From Azorinus chamasolen (Eukaryota; Mollusca; Bivalvia; Cardiida; Solecurtidae), in contig OY755252.1 in the NCBI GenBank assembly GCA_963576725.1, forward strand, positions 40,242,599 to 40,306,598: a stretch of DNA of 64,000 nt. The letters are read 5' to 3'. How positions within the stretch are numbered: position 1 is the first letter of the stretch; each line of letters starts with the position of its first letter. The notes beneath the pieces were generated by a model. That model searched no databases and was not told the DNA's origin. It saw nothing but the letters and a program-made list of their open reading frames with translations. Made by a program: the position numbers and the translations under genes. This document shows positions 40,936-51,764 of this stretch, one piece after another.

Positions 40936-41880
40936 TTGTTGCATGTGAAGAGACTGTCAGCAATGACAACGTTAGAAACTGAATCTGCATCTCTGCATGA
41001 TTCAGAAATCAGTGCAATTAGGGACTGCTTGTTGACGGGAAAATGGCAAAATCTTGAATACAAAGATTATTTGACGGTGAAGTCAGAATTATGTGCCTCA
41101 GATCAGTTTGTTCTACGAGGAACTAGAATTGTAATTCCACAGAAATTGTGTGACTAGAGTTAGCTCACCTGGGTCATCCAGACATTGTAGCAATGAAACG
41201 TTCTCTCAGAACAAAGGTATGGTGGCTTGGTATGGACAAACTGGTAGAGATTTTACTCTGAGAAATTTGGCAAGCCTTGTAAGGGTTGTCAGATAGTAGG
41301 AAAACCATGTGGTACCGAGCCTATGATTCATACAGAGTTACTGACTGGGCCATGGCAAGATTTGGCATGTGATGTTCTTGGTCCATTGCTTTCAGGAGAT
41401 AACATCTTGATTTTGATTAACTATTATTACAGTAGATATTTTGAGATTGAGGTCACAAAATCGATTACTTCTGATAAAATCACATCAATCATGACAAAAT
41501 GGTTTGTAATTCATGGCTTACCATTGTCTAATTAGAACCGACAATGCCGCACATTTCACAAGCGAGCCTTTCAGAAACTTCATGACAGTGAATAGCATAA
41601 CTCACAGGAGAAACACACCATTATGACCTCAAGCAAATGATGAGGTAGAGTGCCAAAATAGGTCAATTTTGAAAAGAATTCAAATTGCACAGTCTAACAA
41701 TAAAAACTGGAAAAATGAAATCAATGACTACTTGGTGATGTATCATAGTACACCACACTCTACAACAGGGGCGAGTCCTGCTGAAGTGATGTTCAGTAGG
41801 CGAATTAGAACAAATTTGCCTGAGTTAGCTCACTATGACATGCTGGATGCATCTGGGACTCAGAGCTGAAAGAGAAGGGG
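40936..41880 (+). pseudogene. Gypsy linker and integrase
   Basis: QFVLRGTRIVIPQKL, ELAHLGHPDIVAMK-like text in shifted frame, CKGCQIVGKPC-like zinc part, PWQDLACDVLGPLLSGDNIL (integrase core Asp), and the late NDYLVMYHSTPHSTTGASPA with EVMFSRRIRTNLPEL. At least three stops interrupt it. Confidence 0.8.
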
Positions 41881-42121
41881 AAATGTATAGTGAATTAGTG
41901 ATAGCAAATGAAGTGAGTGCGAAAACAATGTTTCGGTCAGAAAAAGAGTTTTGTTGAAACAGAACAAAGAAAATAAGTTAGATTCTGTTTTCCATCCAAA
42001 ACCGTTCACTGTGTGTAAAAATAGAGGAAATAGCGTTGTGTTAAAATTGCAAGACGGAGTTCAGTACCACAGAAATGTCACTCATTTGAATCTTTTAGTA
42101 GAACATAGCAAAAGCAATGTA

Positions 42122-42327
42122 CAGTACAACCTCTCTATAACGGCCACTAAATTGCGTTAATTCGTTGGTATTTAGGGCAGGTGGTTGCTTAAAGCAAGGT
42201 GAAAGTAAAACAGAATGCTCCTATAGGAGCGTTCTGTTTTACTTTCACCTTGCTTTAAGCAGCCACCTGCCTTTAACACAATATATTTGATATAATTTAG
42301 TGGTAGATTTATAGAGAGGTTTTACTG
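42122..42327. mobile_element. C MITE inside the gypsy element
   Basis: TA duplication at 42120-42121 and 42328-42329. Left end CAGTACAACCTCTCTATAAC (one change), central palindrome 'gaatgctcctataggagcgt'. Confidence 0.9.
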
Positions 42328-42552
42328 TAGATCCCAAACAAAGCTCCGAACAGAGTCATTACCCATTGAATCAGCAAGAAATTACATTAACAATGATAAG
42401 ATAAATTTACAGGATAATGCAAGGCCGGTACATGAAAGAAAATTACTCACGAAATTCAATGACTATGTGTTAAATTGAGATGCATGCCCTTGTGGAATTT
42501 TGTGGAACACTGCAGAATGAGACAGCATTTCAATCAGGGTGTAACAGTTAGG

Positions 42553-42996
42553 AATAATTAGGAGAAAGATAGATACAATTATTTTGTCAAGTTACAGTAT
42601 TTCATGCTTGTTTAGTAAAGTACCTAGTTATAGTCTACTTTCAGTCCAAATGACCGCTCAGCCGACTGTGCATTTACTCCCCTGGTCATTGAGTCATTGG
42701 CCTACAATATTGAGCACTACTAACATATGGCGTAATCATGCAGCCGCAGTACCGGCGAGTGACCCTCACAGGTACCCATTTTAACCCCTGGGTGGAGAGG
42801 ATGTGCGGGTGGGAGACACGGAAAAGCATCTCGAAATTTCCGGGTGGGACCGGGATTTGAACCCCGGACCACCGGACTGATAGTCAAGTGGTTACCACTA
42901 GACCACCGCCACCTACAATGAAAATATTCTAGAAATAATTAGGAGAAAGATAGATACAATTGTCTTGTCAAGTTACAGTATTTCATACTTGTTTGT
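42553..42996. repeat. ~62-bp direct repeats flanking a SINE
   Basis: 'aataattaggagaaagatag' 'atacaatt' ... 'aagttacagtatttcat' occurs at 42553-42615 and 42934-42996 with three or four changes. Much longer than an ordinary target duplication. Confidence 0.85.
42616..42933 (-). mobile_element. tRNA-derived SINE
   Basis: Minus strand. A tRNA-like head at about 42914-42843 with A box (tggtctagtgg) and B box (ggttcaaatcc), then a body with 'caggggttaaaatgggtacc' and 'ccggtactgcggctgcatga'. The head does not fold into a sound acceptor stem, so it is a SINE head and not a tRNA gene. Confidence 0.75.
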
Positions 42997-42999
42997 TAA

Positions 43000-43257
43000 T
43001 GAAATATTTATTATTGTTAACCACATTTAACCATTAATGTAATCAACGTAGCAGATAAAGTGAGTGTTTAAGTTGGAGCATGGATGAAAGTGTACTCTAC
43101 TAGGGAGGTTTACTCAAGAAGACTCTGATAACTCTAAGACTCAAGTCAGCAGTGAAAGAGACCAGAGATATGGCACACTGGGCGATGTTAAATAGGTTAT
43201 AGTGACAATGAGAAATTGCATTGAAAGTTTAACTATGATTTTGAGTTTGGAAAATGT
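43000..43257. other. Possible remainder of the gypsy 3' LTR
   Basis: Single-copy in this window; ends where the next A MITE begins. No partner LTR is available to define its boundary. Confidence 0.35.
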
Positions 43258-43475
43258 CACCCTGTTCTATATTTAGGTCAAATTTCAATACCTACTGAAT
43301 ATTCATGGACAAAATAGAATGACATATGGATGGTGGAACATTTTTAGCGATTTTAGAAAGTAAAGAAACATCTTCCAAATTCCAGTAGCAAACAGAACAG
43401 ACCCTGATCAGACAGCTCCTATAGGTCTTCTGTTTGCAAATGGGTGCAAAGGCCTTTAAATCAAGGAAATGTTAA
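43258..43475. mobile_element. A MITE, left terminus replaced
   Basis: Starts at 'ccctgttctatatttaggtc' without TTAACCCTTT, hairpin with deletion, ends 'caaggaaatgttaa'. Confidence 0.7.
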
Positions 43476-43598
43476 CTTATTTTCTGATGCTGTTATGTAA
43501 GGCAATTGAATACACAGCTATGACCAATAGTATAGAATCAGTTCTAAGATATTCTGTAAGTAAGTAGAGCAGGCCCTGATCAGATGACATCAAAAGGC

Positions 43599-43844
43599 TC
43601 AACCCTTAACCCCATGAATATTCATGTAAGAAAAATAATGACATCATGAATATTAATAAGATTAATTTTTATAAGACATGGACAAAAGATTTTTTGGCCA
43701 TGGTAGAAACTGTAGAATCATATCTACATCATATCATAAGTAAACAGAGCAGACCCTGATCAGATGTCTCCTGCAGGAACCGTCTCATCTGGGTCTACTG
43801 CTTGAGAAGGTGTGAAAAGGAGTATTTATAGAATAAAGATTTAA
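43599..43844. mobile_element. A2 MITE
   Basis: 'caacccttaaccccatgaat' ... 'agaataaagatttaa'. Hairpin arms gcagaccctgatcagatgt / gaaccgtctcatctgggt. Confidence 0.8.
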
Positions 43845-44043
43845 CCCTTTCCTCCATAAATATGCCTTTCCACGGCTCTGTAATATTCACTTCTTCTCCA
43901 TAGGAGCAAATGCTCTTTTTATCACAATGGTTTCAAAAATACACAATTCTAACATTTTCCTTTCCTTCTCTAGTAAATTCTCATGTACGGAAGCTTTATT
44001 CAAAGAGGTTGGGTCTAAAAATAGCCTATGAGGGAATGGGTTA
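43841..44043. mobile_element. B MITE, hairpin arm lost
   Basis: TTAACCCTTTCCTCCATAAA ... GAGGGAATGGGTTA. Only the right arm (aaatgctctttttatcacaa) remains. Shares its left TTAA with the A2 copy. Confidence 0.8.
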
Positions 44044-44287
44044 GTACATCCTCTTTAATCTGCATGACCTTTAACAGTTTCAAAGACATAATAAGCATAT
44101 CAAACAGATACTGACAGGAGTTACTCAGCATATCATCTAGATCAAAACTGATTGCAAAGTTATTCAGAATACAACCATGGTAAACTTAGGTTAAAAATGT
44201 AAATTGAACTACAAATGTATATAAACACATACATACACAAATGGCAGCTACGAATATTGACAGACATATAAGTTACAATTTATACAA

Positions 44288-44508
44288 TTAACACATTCCC
44301 TCCAAGGGACGCATTTTGGCACCTCTATAAAAGTCACATTTTGAAACCAGTGTGCTCCTTTGGAGCAAATACTTTCTTTATCACAATGGTTTCAAAACTA
44401 CAAAATTCTAAAAAATTTCCTTTACTATACAATGTAGTTAATGCTCCTTTTCGGTAGACTTATTCAAAGAGGCTAGGTCTAAAAATAGTCTAGGAGGGAA
44501 TGCGTTAA
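44288..44508. mobile_element. B MITE, hairpin reduced
   Basis: TTAACACATTCCCTCCAAGG ... GAGGGAATGCGTTAA. The left arm is cut to 'gaaaccagtgtgctcctttg'. Confidence 0.8.
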
Positions 44509-44734
44509 TATGGCTGACTAGTATGCTAATAACCATAAGTATTCTTAGGCAAATAGTGCAGACCCAGATCAAATGGTTGTTTTTAATCAGGGTCTACACT
44601 ATTTGCTACTATGTCAACCTAATATAAAGTTATCAAAATGACACTAAATTCAGCATTTACAAACAGATGGAGTAGGGGACATTGGGTGTTCAAATATTTA
44701 GCAGAGCTACATATAACAGATACCCAAATACTAA

Positions 44735-44890
44735 AATCGACATTTCTCCACCAACCCTATACTGTGATCACTCTTTAGAATCGTTTCAAAGAGATGATTC
44801 TAAAGAGTGGTCACAGTATAGGGTTTGGTGGAGAAATAAAGGAACTATTCTTGAAAATATTTAAATTTATGCATCTTATCTGGACCACTG
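44735..44890. mobile_element. G palindromic repeat, best copy
   Basis: Left arm 'tttctccaccaaccctatac', 'gtgatcactctttagaatcg'; right arm 'cgattctaaagagtggtcac'-type text, 'tagggtttggtggagaaata', then 'gcatcttatctggaccactg'. Confidence 0.75.
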
Positions 44891-44906
44891 CTTAGGGTAA
44901 AACATA

Positions 44907-45110
44907 CAGTAAAACCTCTCTATAACGGCCGCTAAATTGTGTTAATTAGTTGCTATTTAGGACAGGTGGCTGCTTAAAGCAATGTGAAAGTAAAACAGAA
45001 CGCTCCTATAGGAGCGTTCTGTTTTACTTTCACCTTGCTTTAAGCAGCCACCCGCCTTTAACACAAAATACTTGATGTAATTTAGTGGCCATTATAGAGA
45101 GGTTTTACTG
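44907..45110. mobile_element. C MITE, full length (204 bp)
   Basis: TA flanks, CAGTAAAACCTCTCTATAAC ends, central 'agaacgctcctataggagcg'. Confidence 0.92.
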
Positions 45111-45112
45111 TA

Positions 45113-45420
45113 TCATATTCTCCATAATAAAAATCCCCACTGTAATAAATGCTCCCTTACTTCTTAGGTGGGGGGAGAGCTAACAATCAATAAAACAACT
45201 AAAATCCTATATAATCACCATCGAAATACATAAATACATGTTTTTCAAACTACAGGTAGTAGCTTAATGCAGACTGAAAGCAATGCAGAAAGCTCCCCTT
45301 GGAACTTTCTGTACTACCTTCATTCTGCATTAAGTGTGTACAAAATGCATTAAACAACCACCTGTCTATTAAATGCAATAAAGCTCCTTTTAAAATATGT
45401 AAAGTCCTGGAAGCATTCAT
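45113..45420. mobile_element. D-related element, variant ends
   Basis: 'cactgtaataaatgctccc', 'cttaggtggggggagagct', then palindrome 'gtagcttaatgcagactgaa' / 'ttcattctgcattaagtgtg'. A second copy lies at 49765-49945. Confidence 0.6.
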
Positions 45421-45462
45421 TACTAATTTAGAGATACTATAGTACATGTATCTGTTTTATTG

Positions 45463-45642
45463 CAACTACCCAAATAATGATAGACTGTGACTAGTTTGAT
45501 ATCATCACAACTACCAAAATAATGATAGACTGTGACTAGTTTGATATCATCACAACTACCCAAATAATGATAGACTGTGACTAGTTTGATATCATCACAA
45601 CTACCCAAATAATGATAGACTGTGACTAGTTTGATATCATGA
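45463..45642. repeat. 45-bp tandem repeat, four copies
   Basis: Unit 'caactacccaaataatgata' + 'gactgtgactagtttgatat' + 'catca' starts at 45463, 45508, 45553 and 45598. A multiple of three, hence the repetitive open frame on the minus strand. Confidence 0.95.
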
Positions 45643-45954
45643 CTTTTAAAGTTAAACTCATGAAATAAAGCATAAGTGAATAAAAATAATTCTGATTAAA
45701 GATCACAAGCAACACGCTTACAGCTGTCCTTCCAATCGATGGGAATGTTGTATAACACTAAAGTGCAGCTGTTTCACAGTTTCAGTTATATTCTGAAATA
45801 TTCAAACACATTTGGAATCTTTAATACTTTCTTAACAATCTTGTTACCACAAAAAAATTGAGCCTTCAAGAACATTTCAGGTTAAAAACTCTGTCAAATA
45901 CCATGTACATCCGCACATCAAGCAGTTTGTCAAACTCTAGCAGACATAATCTAT

Positions 45955-46188
45955 TTAACATTTTCTCTCATAAATATTCATGAAAGATATACATGTATAA
46001 TGACACTATGAAGATTAATTAGCTGAATATATACAATGGTATGTGTGTACAAGAACTTCCCGACATGGCAGAAACTGTATAATCTGAGCTGTAATATATA
46101 AACAGAGCTGAGCCGAACAGAAGCCAACTCATCTGGGTGTACTCTGTCTGCAAAGGCATTTTAAGATTTCTCTTTTAGGTAAAGAATC
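45955..46188. mobile_element. A2 MITE, degraded
   Basis: 'tctctcataaatattcatga', 'cgacatggcagaaactgtat', broken hairpin, 'gcattttaagatttctcttt'. Confidence 0.55.
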
Positions 46189-46344
46189 ATCCAGTCTCCC
46201 TTCTCCATGGGTTCAATGTGACACCATTTTGACACTGGTAAACTTTAAATTAGACTAACATACTAGCAAATATTGTAGACCCTGATCAAACTACTCCTTC
46301 AGGAACCCTTTGATCTGAGTCTTCACTGTTTACCTAAGTTTGTC

Positions 46345-46745
46345 TGTCTACATACTTAAGACTATTATTCTACTTAGCTGCATTACTCAGTTGATCACAT
46401 TATCTTTACAGACTACATGTATAGACTAGTGCAAGAACATAATTTAAAAAAAAACTGATTTGATTTGAAATTTGATGTTAACAACAGAAAAACAAATCTA
46501 AGTTTCAAAGGACCATAACTCTTGTCAACATGCATATTTAGACAGAGGCCCTTCATAACATAATTGGTCTTGTAAAGATGACAAGTATGAAACTTGATAT
46601 GACTTTTTTTCCTACAATAAGAACTCAAAACATGGAAGAAACCAGTAATTTGATGAGTAATCAGACTGCAGACAATCATCTTGACATAGGTTGACAAAAG
46701 CAAGTGAATTCTAATAAACACAACACATTGGCACTATACTGAGTA
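46345..46745. other. No recognisable gene
   Basis: A 102-codon minus-strand open frame (46413-46721) has no domain and no splice context. Confidence 0.45.
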
Positions 46746-46837
46746 TTCTTTTAACCCTTTACCTCATGAATATTCATGTAACAAATGATGACATCATGAA
46801 TCAAACAACATAGTGAACAAACATAATGGGTCTTTTG

Positions 46838-47263
46838 ACTCTTTACTCCATAAATATGCCTTTCTATATCTTTCAAACAGAGTAGACTTAGATCAGATGG
46901 CTCCTGTAGGAGCCGTCTGATAAGGGTAATGCTCTGCTTGCTTATGAAATAATATACAGTAAAACCCCTCTAATGCGACCACCAAAAAGGGGCATAATTC
47001 ACAGTAGCAAAGGCAGGTGGTGGTTTAATGCCGGACGAAAGTTATGCAGAAAGCTCGTATATGAGCTTTCTGCATAACTTTCATCCTGCATTAAGCAACC
47101 ACCTGTTTATGAAGACAGCCATGTTTGCTCATTAAGTGGTCGCATTAGAGGGGTTTACTGTAGATCTAATTCTACAATTTCCTGCCAAAATATTCACTTG
47201 TTCATGATGCCATTATAAAAGTTACACTAATTCATATACATACAGTCATCATCTCTGACTTAA
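46838..47263. mobile_element. A2 MITE with a D MITE inside
   Basis: 'gactctttactccataaata', hairpin, 'ttatgaaataaTA' | D | 'TAgatctaattctacaattt' ... 'catctctgacttaa'. Confidence 0.82.
46957..47160. mobile_element. D MITE, full length (204 bp)
   Basis: TA flanks, CAGTAAAACCCCTCTAATGC ends, centre 'agaaagctcgtatatgagct'. Confidence 0.9.
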
Positions 47264-47553
47264 CCCTTTCCCTGTTCTATGTTTATTCCAAATATCAATA
47301 CCTACTGAATATTCATGGACAAAATAGTTATAATGAAAAATGGAAGGTGAAACCTTGTAGCCATTTCAGAAACTAAAGAAATAGATCTATCAAATTCCAT
47401 TAGCAAACAGAGCAGACCCTGATCAGACGGCTCCTATAGGACCGATCTTTCAAATTCTATTAGCAAACAGAGCAGACCCTGATCAGACAGCTCCTTAGGG
47501 TCTACTCTGTTTGCAAAGGTGTGAAAACACGTTTATATGAAGAAAAGGGTTAA
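47260..47553. mobile_element. A MITE with internal ~58-bp duplication
   Basis: TTAACCCTTTCCCTGTTCTA ... GAAAAGGGTTAA. 'tcaaattccattagcaaaca' plus the first hairpin arm occurs twice. Confidence 0.85.
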
Positions 47554-47889
47554 ATAAACATGAAGTAAAGGGTTATTAAAGCTCAAAACAAAATAACAAC
47601 TAATAGCTAAATAATACTAAGGGCAAATAAAGTCCAAGTATGAAGGTACATCCAGTGTAGACACAAATCACACATATTTGTGACACCTTGACGCAAAATA
47701 CACATATATCTAAAAACATACACCAACACACAGTACATGTAGTAAACAAACTACCTTACATAATTATTAACACTTTATTCAAACCATTTCCCTAAAAAAC
47801 ATTTATGTAAGAATTGATCACTACATGAAGATTCGTTAATCTAATTTTTATAATGTAAAATTCTCAAGGAAATAGTTAGACTTAGACAA

Positions 47890-48092
47890 ACAAGAGCACC
47901 GCAAGCGGGTGCAAACGCTCGTCTGCGGCATTGTCAAGATGAACATGCATACCAAAAATGAAAGTTGTAAATTAAAAATTGAAGAAGTTATGGTCAATGT
48001 TAAGATTTCGGAAGACGATGACGACAACGACGACAAGGACGCCGGAGTTACAATAGCTCGTGATTTCTTCAAAACGGACGAGCTAAAAATGT
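47890..48092 (+). mobile_element. HINE-like element, short form (~200 bp)
   Basis: Head AACAAGAG, palindrome CACCGCAAGCGGGTG, GCTCGTC. One core unit with 'gaagttatggtcaatgtta', a GACGAC-rich run, then the 3' hairpin (gctcgtgatttcttcaaaac + ggacgagc) and TAAAAAT. GCTCGTC complements GACGAGC. Confidence 0.72.
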
Positions 48093-48183
48093 AGGATCAG
48101 ATCTATATACATGTAACTCCATATGCAAACAGAGCAGACCTGCAGGAGCTGTCTGATCTGGGTCTACTCTGTTTGCAAAGATG

Positions 48184-48417
48184 TTAACCCTTTACTCCAT
48201 GAAAAAATAATGACATCATCAATATCTGTTAGAGTTATTGCTATAATAGCATATTTATGGAAATGGGAAATTTTGGCCATGGCAGGAACTGTAGAATCAC
48301 ATCTATATCATGAGCAAACAACAAACGCTGATCAGACAGCTCCTATAGGAGCCATCTGATCTGGGTCTACTCTGTTTGCCAAGGTATAGAAAGGCGTATT
48401 TATGGAGTAGAAGGTTA
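48184..48417. mobile_element. A2 MITE
   Basis: TTAACCCTTTACTCCATGAA ... GGAGTAGAAGGTTAA. Hairpin near complete. A half copy precedes it at 48100-48187. Confidence 0.82.
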
Positions 48418-48829
48418 AAAGGTGTTACTATGAGGGAAAGGGTTACTGAATATCCACGCAAGTGCTTGTCATTTATAAATACTAATTAACTAACTCTTGC
48501 AGTTAAATGTACAATAAGGAAGCTTATTATTATGGCACACCATAGAAAAAATTAGGTCTACCCTGTTACCAAAGGCATAAAAAGTTAAAAAAATCTTACA
48601 AAACTGTATTGTTTTGACTACTAATAACAATTGTCTGAAAGACAAACTTTTCGGTCTGGAGGAGAAATGAAACAAACATTGTTGCGAGATGTTTAGCTTG
48701 TCCTCTTATCTGAAGCCCTAGGTACACAAAACTAATACACAAACAACAACAAAACATACACATGGCTGTAAATAGAATGTGTACAGTTCACTCTTATTTC
48801 TCTGTCAAAACCAATCTTGCAGCAACTCA

Positions 48830-49042
48830 TTAACCCTTACAACGCTGAATTTTCAAATGGACTATTCCAAAATTCAAACAGGTCAAGTTTATGGTGAATA
48901 ATGAGGGATTTTTCTAAAGAAAAATGTAATATGACAAACAGTGCATACCCTGATGAGAGGGCTCCTCTAGGAGCCCTCTCATCTGGGTCTACACTGTTTG
49001 CAAAGGACATTAGTGGCACGTGTCCCGCACTGTATGGGTTAA
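48830..49042. mobile_element. F MITE, full length
   Basis: TTAACCCTTACAACGCTGAA ... GCACTGTATGGGTTAA. Hairpin gcataccctgatgagaggg / ccctctcatctgggtctac around 'ctcctctaggag'. Confidence 0.85.
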
Positions 49043-49104
49043 ATCACCTCAGAGAGGCAATTCTGTCAGAGTTGAATCAAGATAGATAATGTTTGACGGA
49101 GATA

Positions 49105-49540
49105 CTGTAGAACCTGTCTTAAGCAGCCATAAAAAGGAGGTTTTGTTATGGTTCTGTAAGGCAGGTGGTAGCTTAATGCAGGTCAAAATTAATGTAGAGA
49201 GCTCCTATTGGAGCTTTCTGCATTACTTTTGACCTGCATTAAGCAACCACCTGTATTTTAAGACTTCTATGTTCAATAAATAAATGGCCGCTTAACCCTT
49301 TCCTTCATATAAACGTGTTTTCACGAATTTGCAAACAGAGCAGACCCATAGGAGCTGTCTGATCAGGGTCTGCTCTGTTTGCTAATAGAATTTGAAAGAT
49401 CTGTTTCTTTACTTTCTAAAATGGCTACAATTGTCCATACTTCCATATTTCGTTATAACAATTTTTTCCATGAGTATTCAGTAGGTATTGAAATTTGGAA
49501 TAAACATAGAACAGGGAAAGGGTTAAGACAGGTTTCACAG
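49105..49540. mobile_element. D-type MITE with an A MITE inserted in its right terminal repeat
   Basis: Left end CTGTAGAACCTGTCTTAAGC, right end (after the A copy) gacaggtttcacag. The insert sits exactly at the TTAA of the terminal repeat. Central palindrome 'gagagctcctattggagctt'. Confidence 0.85.
49292..49526. mobile_element. A MITE, full length (235 bp), inside the D-type MITE
   Basis: TTAACCCTTTCCTTCATATA ... CAGGGAAAGGGTTAA. The host sequence 'ggccgcTTAAgacagg' is restored if the insert and one TTAA are removed. Confidence 0.92.
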
Positions 49541-49987
49541 TATATCAAAAATATACCTAAAGCTCTGAATACATGTACATGTATCTAATAACATGGAAGC
49601 TAACACTATGGAAGCTACGAAGAAGGGTTAAACCAGGTTTATGTAAAATTTGATTATGAAAATAAATCTAGTGTAAACGATACACATATACTTTTTGGCA
49701 ATATACATACATGTAATACCTTAATGCTAGATTAATACATATAATATTGAGATGAGTACATATACCATATTCTACCAAAACAAACACCCCCACTGTAATA
49801 AATGCCACCTTCCTTCTTTTGGTGGGGGAACTGACAATTAATAAAGCAACAAAAACCCTATATAATAACTTTTAAATAAAGAAATATAGGTTTTCAAAAT
49901 ACACGTGGTAGCTTAATGCAGACTGGAAGTAATGCAGAAAGCAAAAGGGAAGAAACTCCCCAGGAGCATTAATTAGATAAAATACTG

Positions 49988-50199
49988 TTTGTTTGTTTGT
50001 TTGTGTTGATTTACGTCCATTTCTGCTCACTATGGGCTAATTGGACGCCCCAGAGAGAGGGGAGAGGATTCAAAGAAACCCGGGCGCGATGCCCTACTCT
50101 TATTATGGACTGAGTTTCTCTGGTTCTTTTAGATGCCCAGTGTAAAGCACTGATACATCAGACCTCGGTTTATAGTCTCATCCGAAGGACTTGGTCCTT
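49988..50199 (-). mobile_element. Truncated SINE 3' part with 12-bp target duplication
   Basis: Flanked by GATAAAATACTG at 49976-49987 and 50200-50211. Minus strand reads 'tcggatgagactataaaccg', 'gcccgggtttctttgaatcc', 'gcgtccaattagcccatagt', ending in an (AAAC)n tail. The promoter head is missing. Confidence 0.85.
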
Positions 50200-50204
50200 G
50201 ATAA

Positions 50205-50345
50205 AATACTGTAGATTATACATCCCAAGTATCCAAAATATAATCTCATAATCCAATTTCTGACTTAATTAGATAAAATACTGTAGATTGTATAGCCCAA
50301 GTATTCAAAACATAATCTCATAATACAATTTCTGACTTAACATGA
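50205..50345. repeat. ~70-bp tandem repeat, two copies
   Basis: 'aaaatactgtagatt', 'cccaagtat.caaaa.ataa' and 'ctcataat.caatttctgact' occur at 50202 and again from 50272. The SINE is inserted in the first unit. Confidence 0.8.
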
Positions 50346-50346
50346 G

Positions 50347-50582
50347 TTAACCCTTTACTCCATGAATATTCATGTTAGAAATAATATCATGAATATTGAT
50401 TAGATTTTTTAAAATGGCACATGAATACAGAAAAGTTTGGTAATGGCAAAAAGTGTAGAATCTTATCTATATTATTCATAAGCAAACAGAGCAGACCCCG
50501 ATCAGACTTCTCTTACAGGAGCCATCTGATCTACTGTGTTTACAAAGGTGTAACAAGACGTATTTATGGAGAAAAGGGTTAA
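50347..50582. mobile_element. A2 MITE
   Basis: TTAACCCTTTACTCCATGAA ... GGAGAAAAGGGTTAA. Hairpin missing part of the right arm. Confidence 0.85.
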
Positions 50583-50668
50583 ACAAATATGGTTAACAGT
50601 TAGCTTGCCACAGGCAAACTATTGATGTTGATTTGTCTAGCAATAGTTTGGGCCCGAGGACATGCCAA

Positions 50669-50920
50669 TTAACCCTTTCCCTCATATAAACGTGTTTTCA
50701 TGCATTTGCAAACAGAGTAGACCCAGATCAGACGGCTCCTAAAGGAGCCGTCTGATCAGGGTCTGCTCTGCTTGCTGATTGAATTGGAAAGATCTGTTTC
50801 TTTACTTTTTAAAATGGCTACAATGTTCCACCTTCCATATTTCATTATAACTACTTTGTTCATGAATATTCAATAGGTATGGAAATTTGAACTAAACATA
50901 GAACAGGGAACCAGGGTTAA
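50669..50920. mobile_element. A MITE, full length (252 bp)
   Basis: TTAACCCTTTCCCTCATATA ... GAACCAGGGTTAA. Hairpin gtagacccagatcagacgg / ccgtctgatcagggtctgc with both typical mismatches. Confidence 0.9.
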
Positions 50921-50934
50921 CCCTTTACTTGTTC

Positions 50935-51172
50935 ACCCTTTACTCGATAAATAGACCTTATAAAAATTTACGAAAAGAGTAGACCTAGGTCCTAAAGGAG
51001 CCATCTGATCAAGGTTAGCTCAGTCTGCATTAAGGAATTATTCAAATCTGAGCCAATAAATTCTGCAGTGGCTGAATATTCCTGTGTTCATATACCATTA
51101 GAACCTTCAGCTAATCAATATTCATGATGTCATTATTTCTTACATTAATATTCATGGAGAAAAAGGGTAGCC
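50935..51172. mobile_element. A2 MITE, decayed ends
   Basis: 'caccctttactcgataaata', hairpin remnants, 'atgatgtcattatttcttac', 'catggagaaaaagggta'. Confidence 0.65.
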
Positions 51173-51186
51173 TGTCTATTACACTT

Positions 51187-51373
51187 ATTATCCTAAATAT
51201 TCAGACAGACAAGCTTAGGCAAACAGTGAAGAACCAGATCAAATGGTTTCTAAAGAAACCATTTTAACAGGGTGAACATTTGCTATTGCGTCAGTTTAAT
51301 TTAAAGTTACCAAAATATGCCAAATTTCCAGTGGAGAGGAGAGATTAGGTGTCCGGATATTTAGGATAATATG
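51187..51373. mobile_element. Short TIR element related to F (second copy at 44515-44710)
   Basis: Ends 'attatcctaaatattc' and 'gatatttaggataat'. Inner hairpin 'caaatggtttctaaagaaac' and 'aaacagtg.agaaccagatc'. Confidence 0.65.
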
Positions 51374-51381
51374 AGTGTGGC

Positions 51382-51592
51382 CAATACCTCATAGGCTATT
51401 TTTAGATCCAACCACTTTGAATAAATCTACCGAAAAGGAGCATTAACTAGAGAAAAGGAAAATTTTAGAATTTTGAAACCATTGTGACAAATAAAGCATT
51501 TGCTCTTACAGGAGCAAATGCTCTATTTATCACAATGGTTTCACAAAGTGACTTTTTAAAGAGTCGTCAAAAGTCTTCAATATGAGTGTGGC
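51382..51592. mobile_element. B MITE without TTAA ends
   Basis: Body and hairpin of B, but both termini are replaced. 'atatgagtgtggc' stands at 51369-51381 and again at 51580-51592. Confidence 0.7.
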
Positions 51593-51764
51593 ATTGAGAT
51601 TTAAAACTCTACTGATAATGTACTATAAAAGTGCATTTTCTGAGCGGTGAATGGCTAACTAGCTTGATACAGTGTGTGCAAACCACAGAAGAATGCTCTA
51701 GGCGAGAGAGAGAGAGAGGTTATAAAAAGCTGGCACTGTTGCAACTACTTATTAAACGCCCCTC

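Larger units (their letters stand above)
39738..43240 (+). mobile_element. Decayed Ty3/gypsy-type LTR retrotransposon, 5' part missing
   Basis: Order on the plus strand: gag zinc knuckles, aspartic protease, RT fragments, RNase H/linker, integrase, short end. Many stops and frameshifts. No 5' LTR seen. The 3' LTR may start near 42540 (tgtaacagtta) and would contain the SINE region. A C MITE is inserted just after the integrase frame (42122-42327). Confidence 0.82.

Noticed and set aside
42843..42914. Possible tRNA gene on the minus strand
   Set aside because: A and B boxes are present, but the acceptor stem does not pair and the anticodon arm is abnormal. It continues into a SINE body, so it is a SINE head.
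42553..42996. The 62-bp direct repeats as the pair of LTRs of a short element
   Set aside because: They lie at one end of the gypsy element, enclose only a SINE and have no TG...CA termini or primer-binding site.
45423..45608. Open frame coding a 15-residue tandem peptide repeat
   Set aside because: The 45-bp repeat length is a multiple of three by chance; no start context, no expression signal, no homology.
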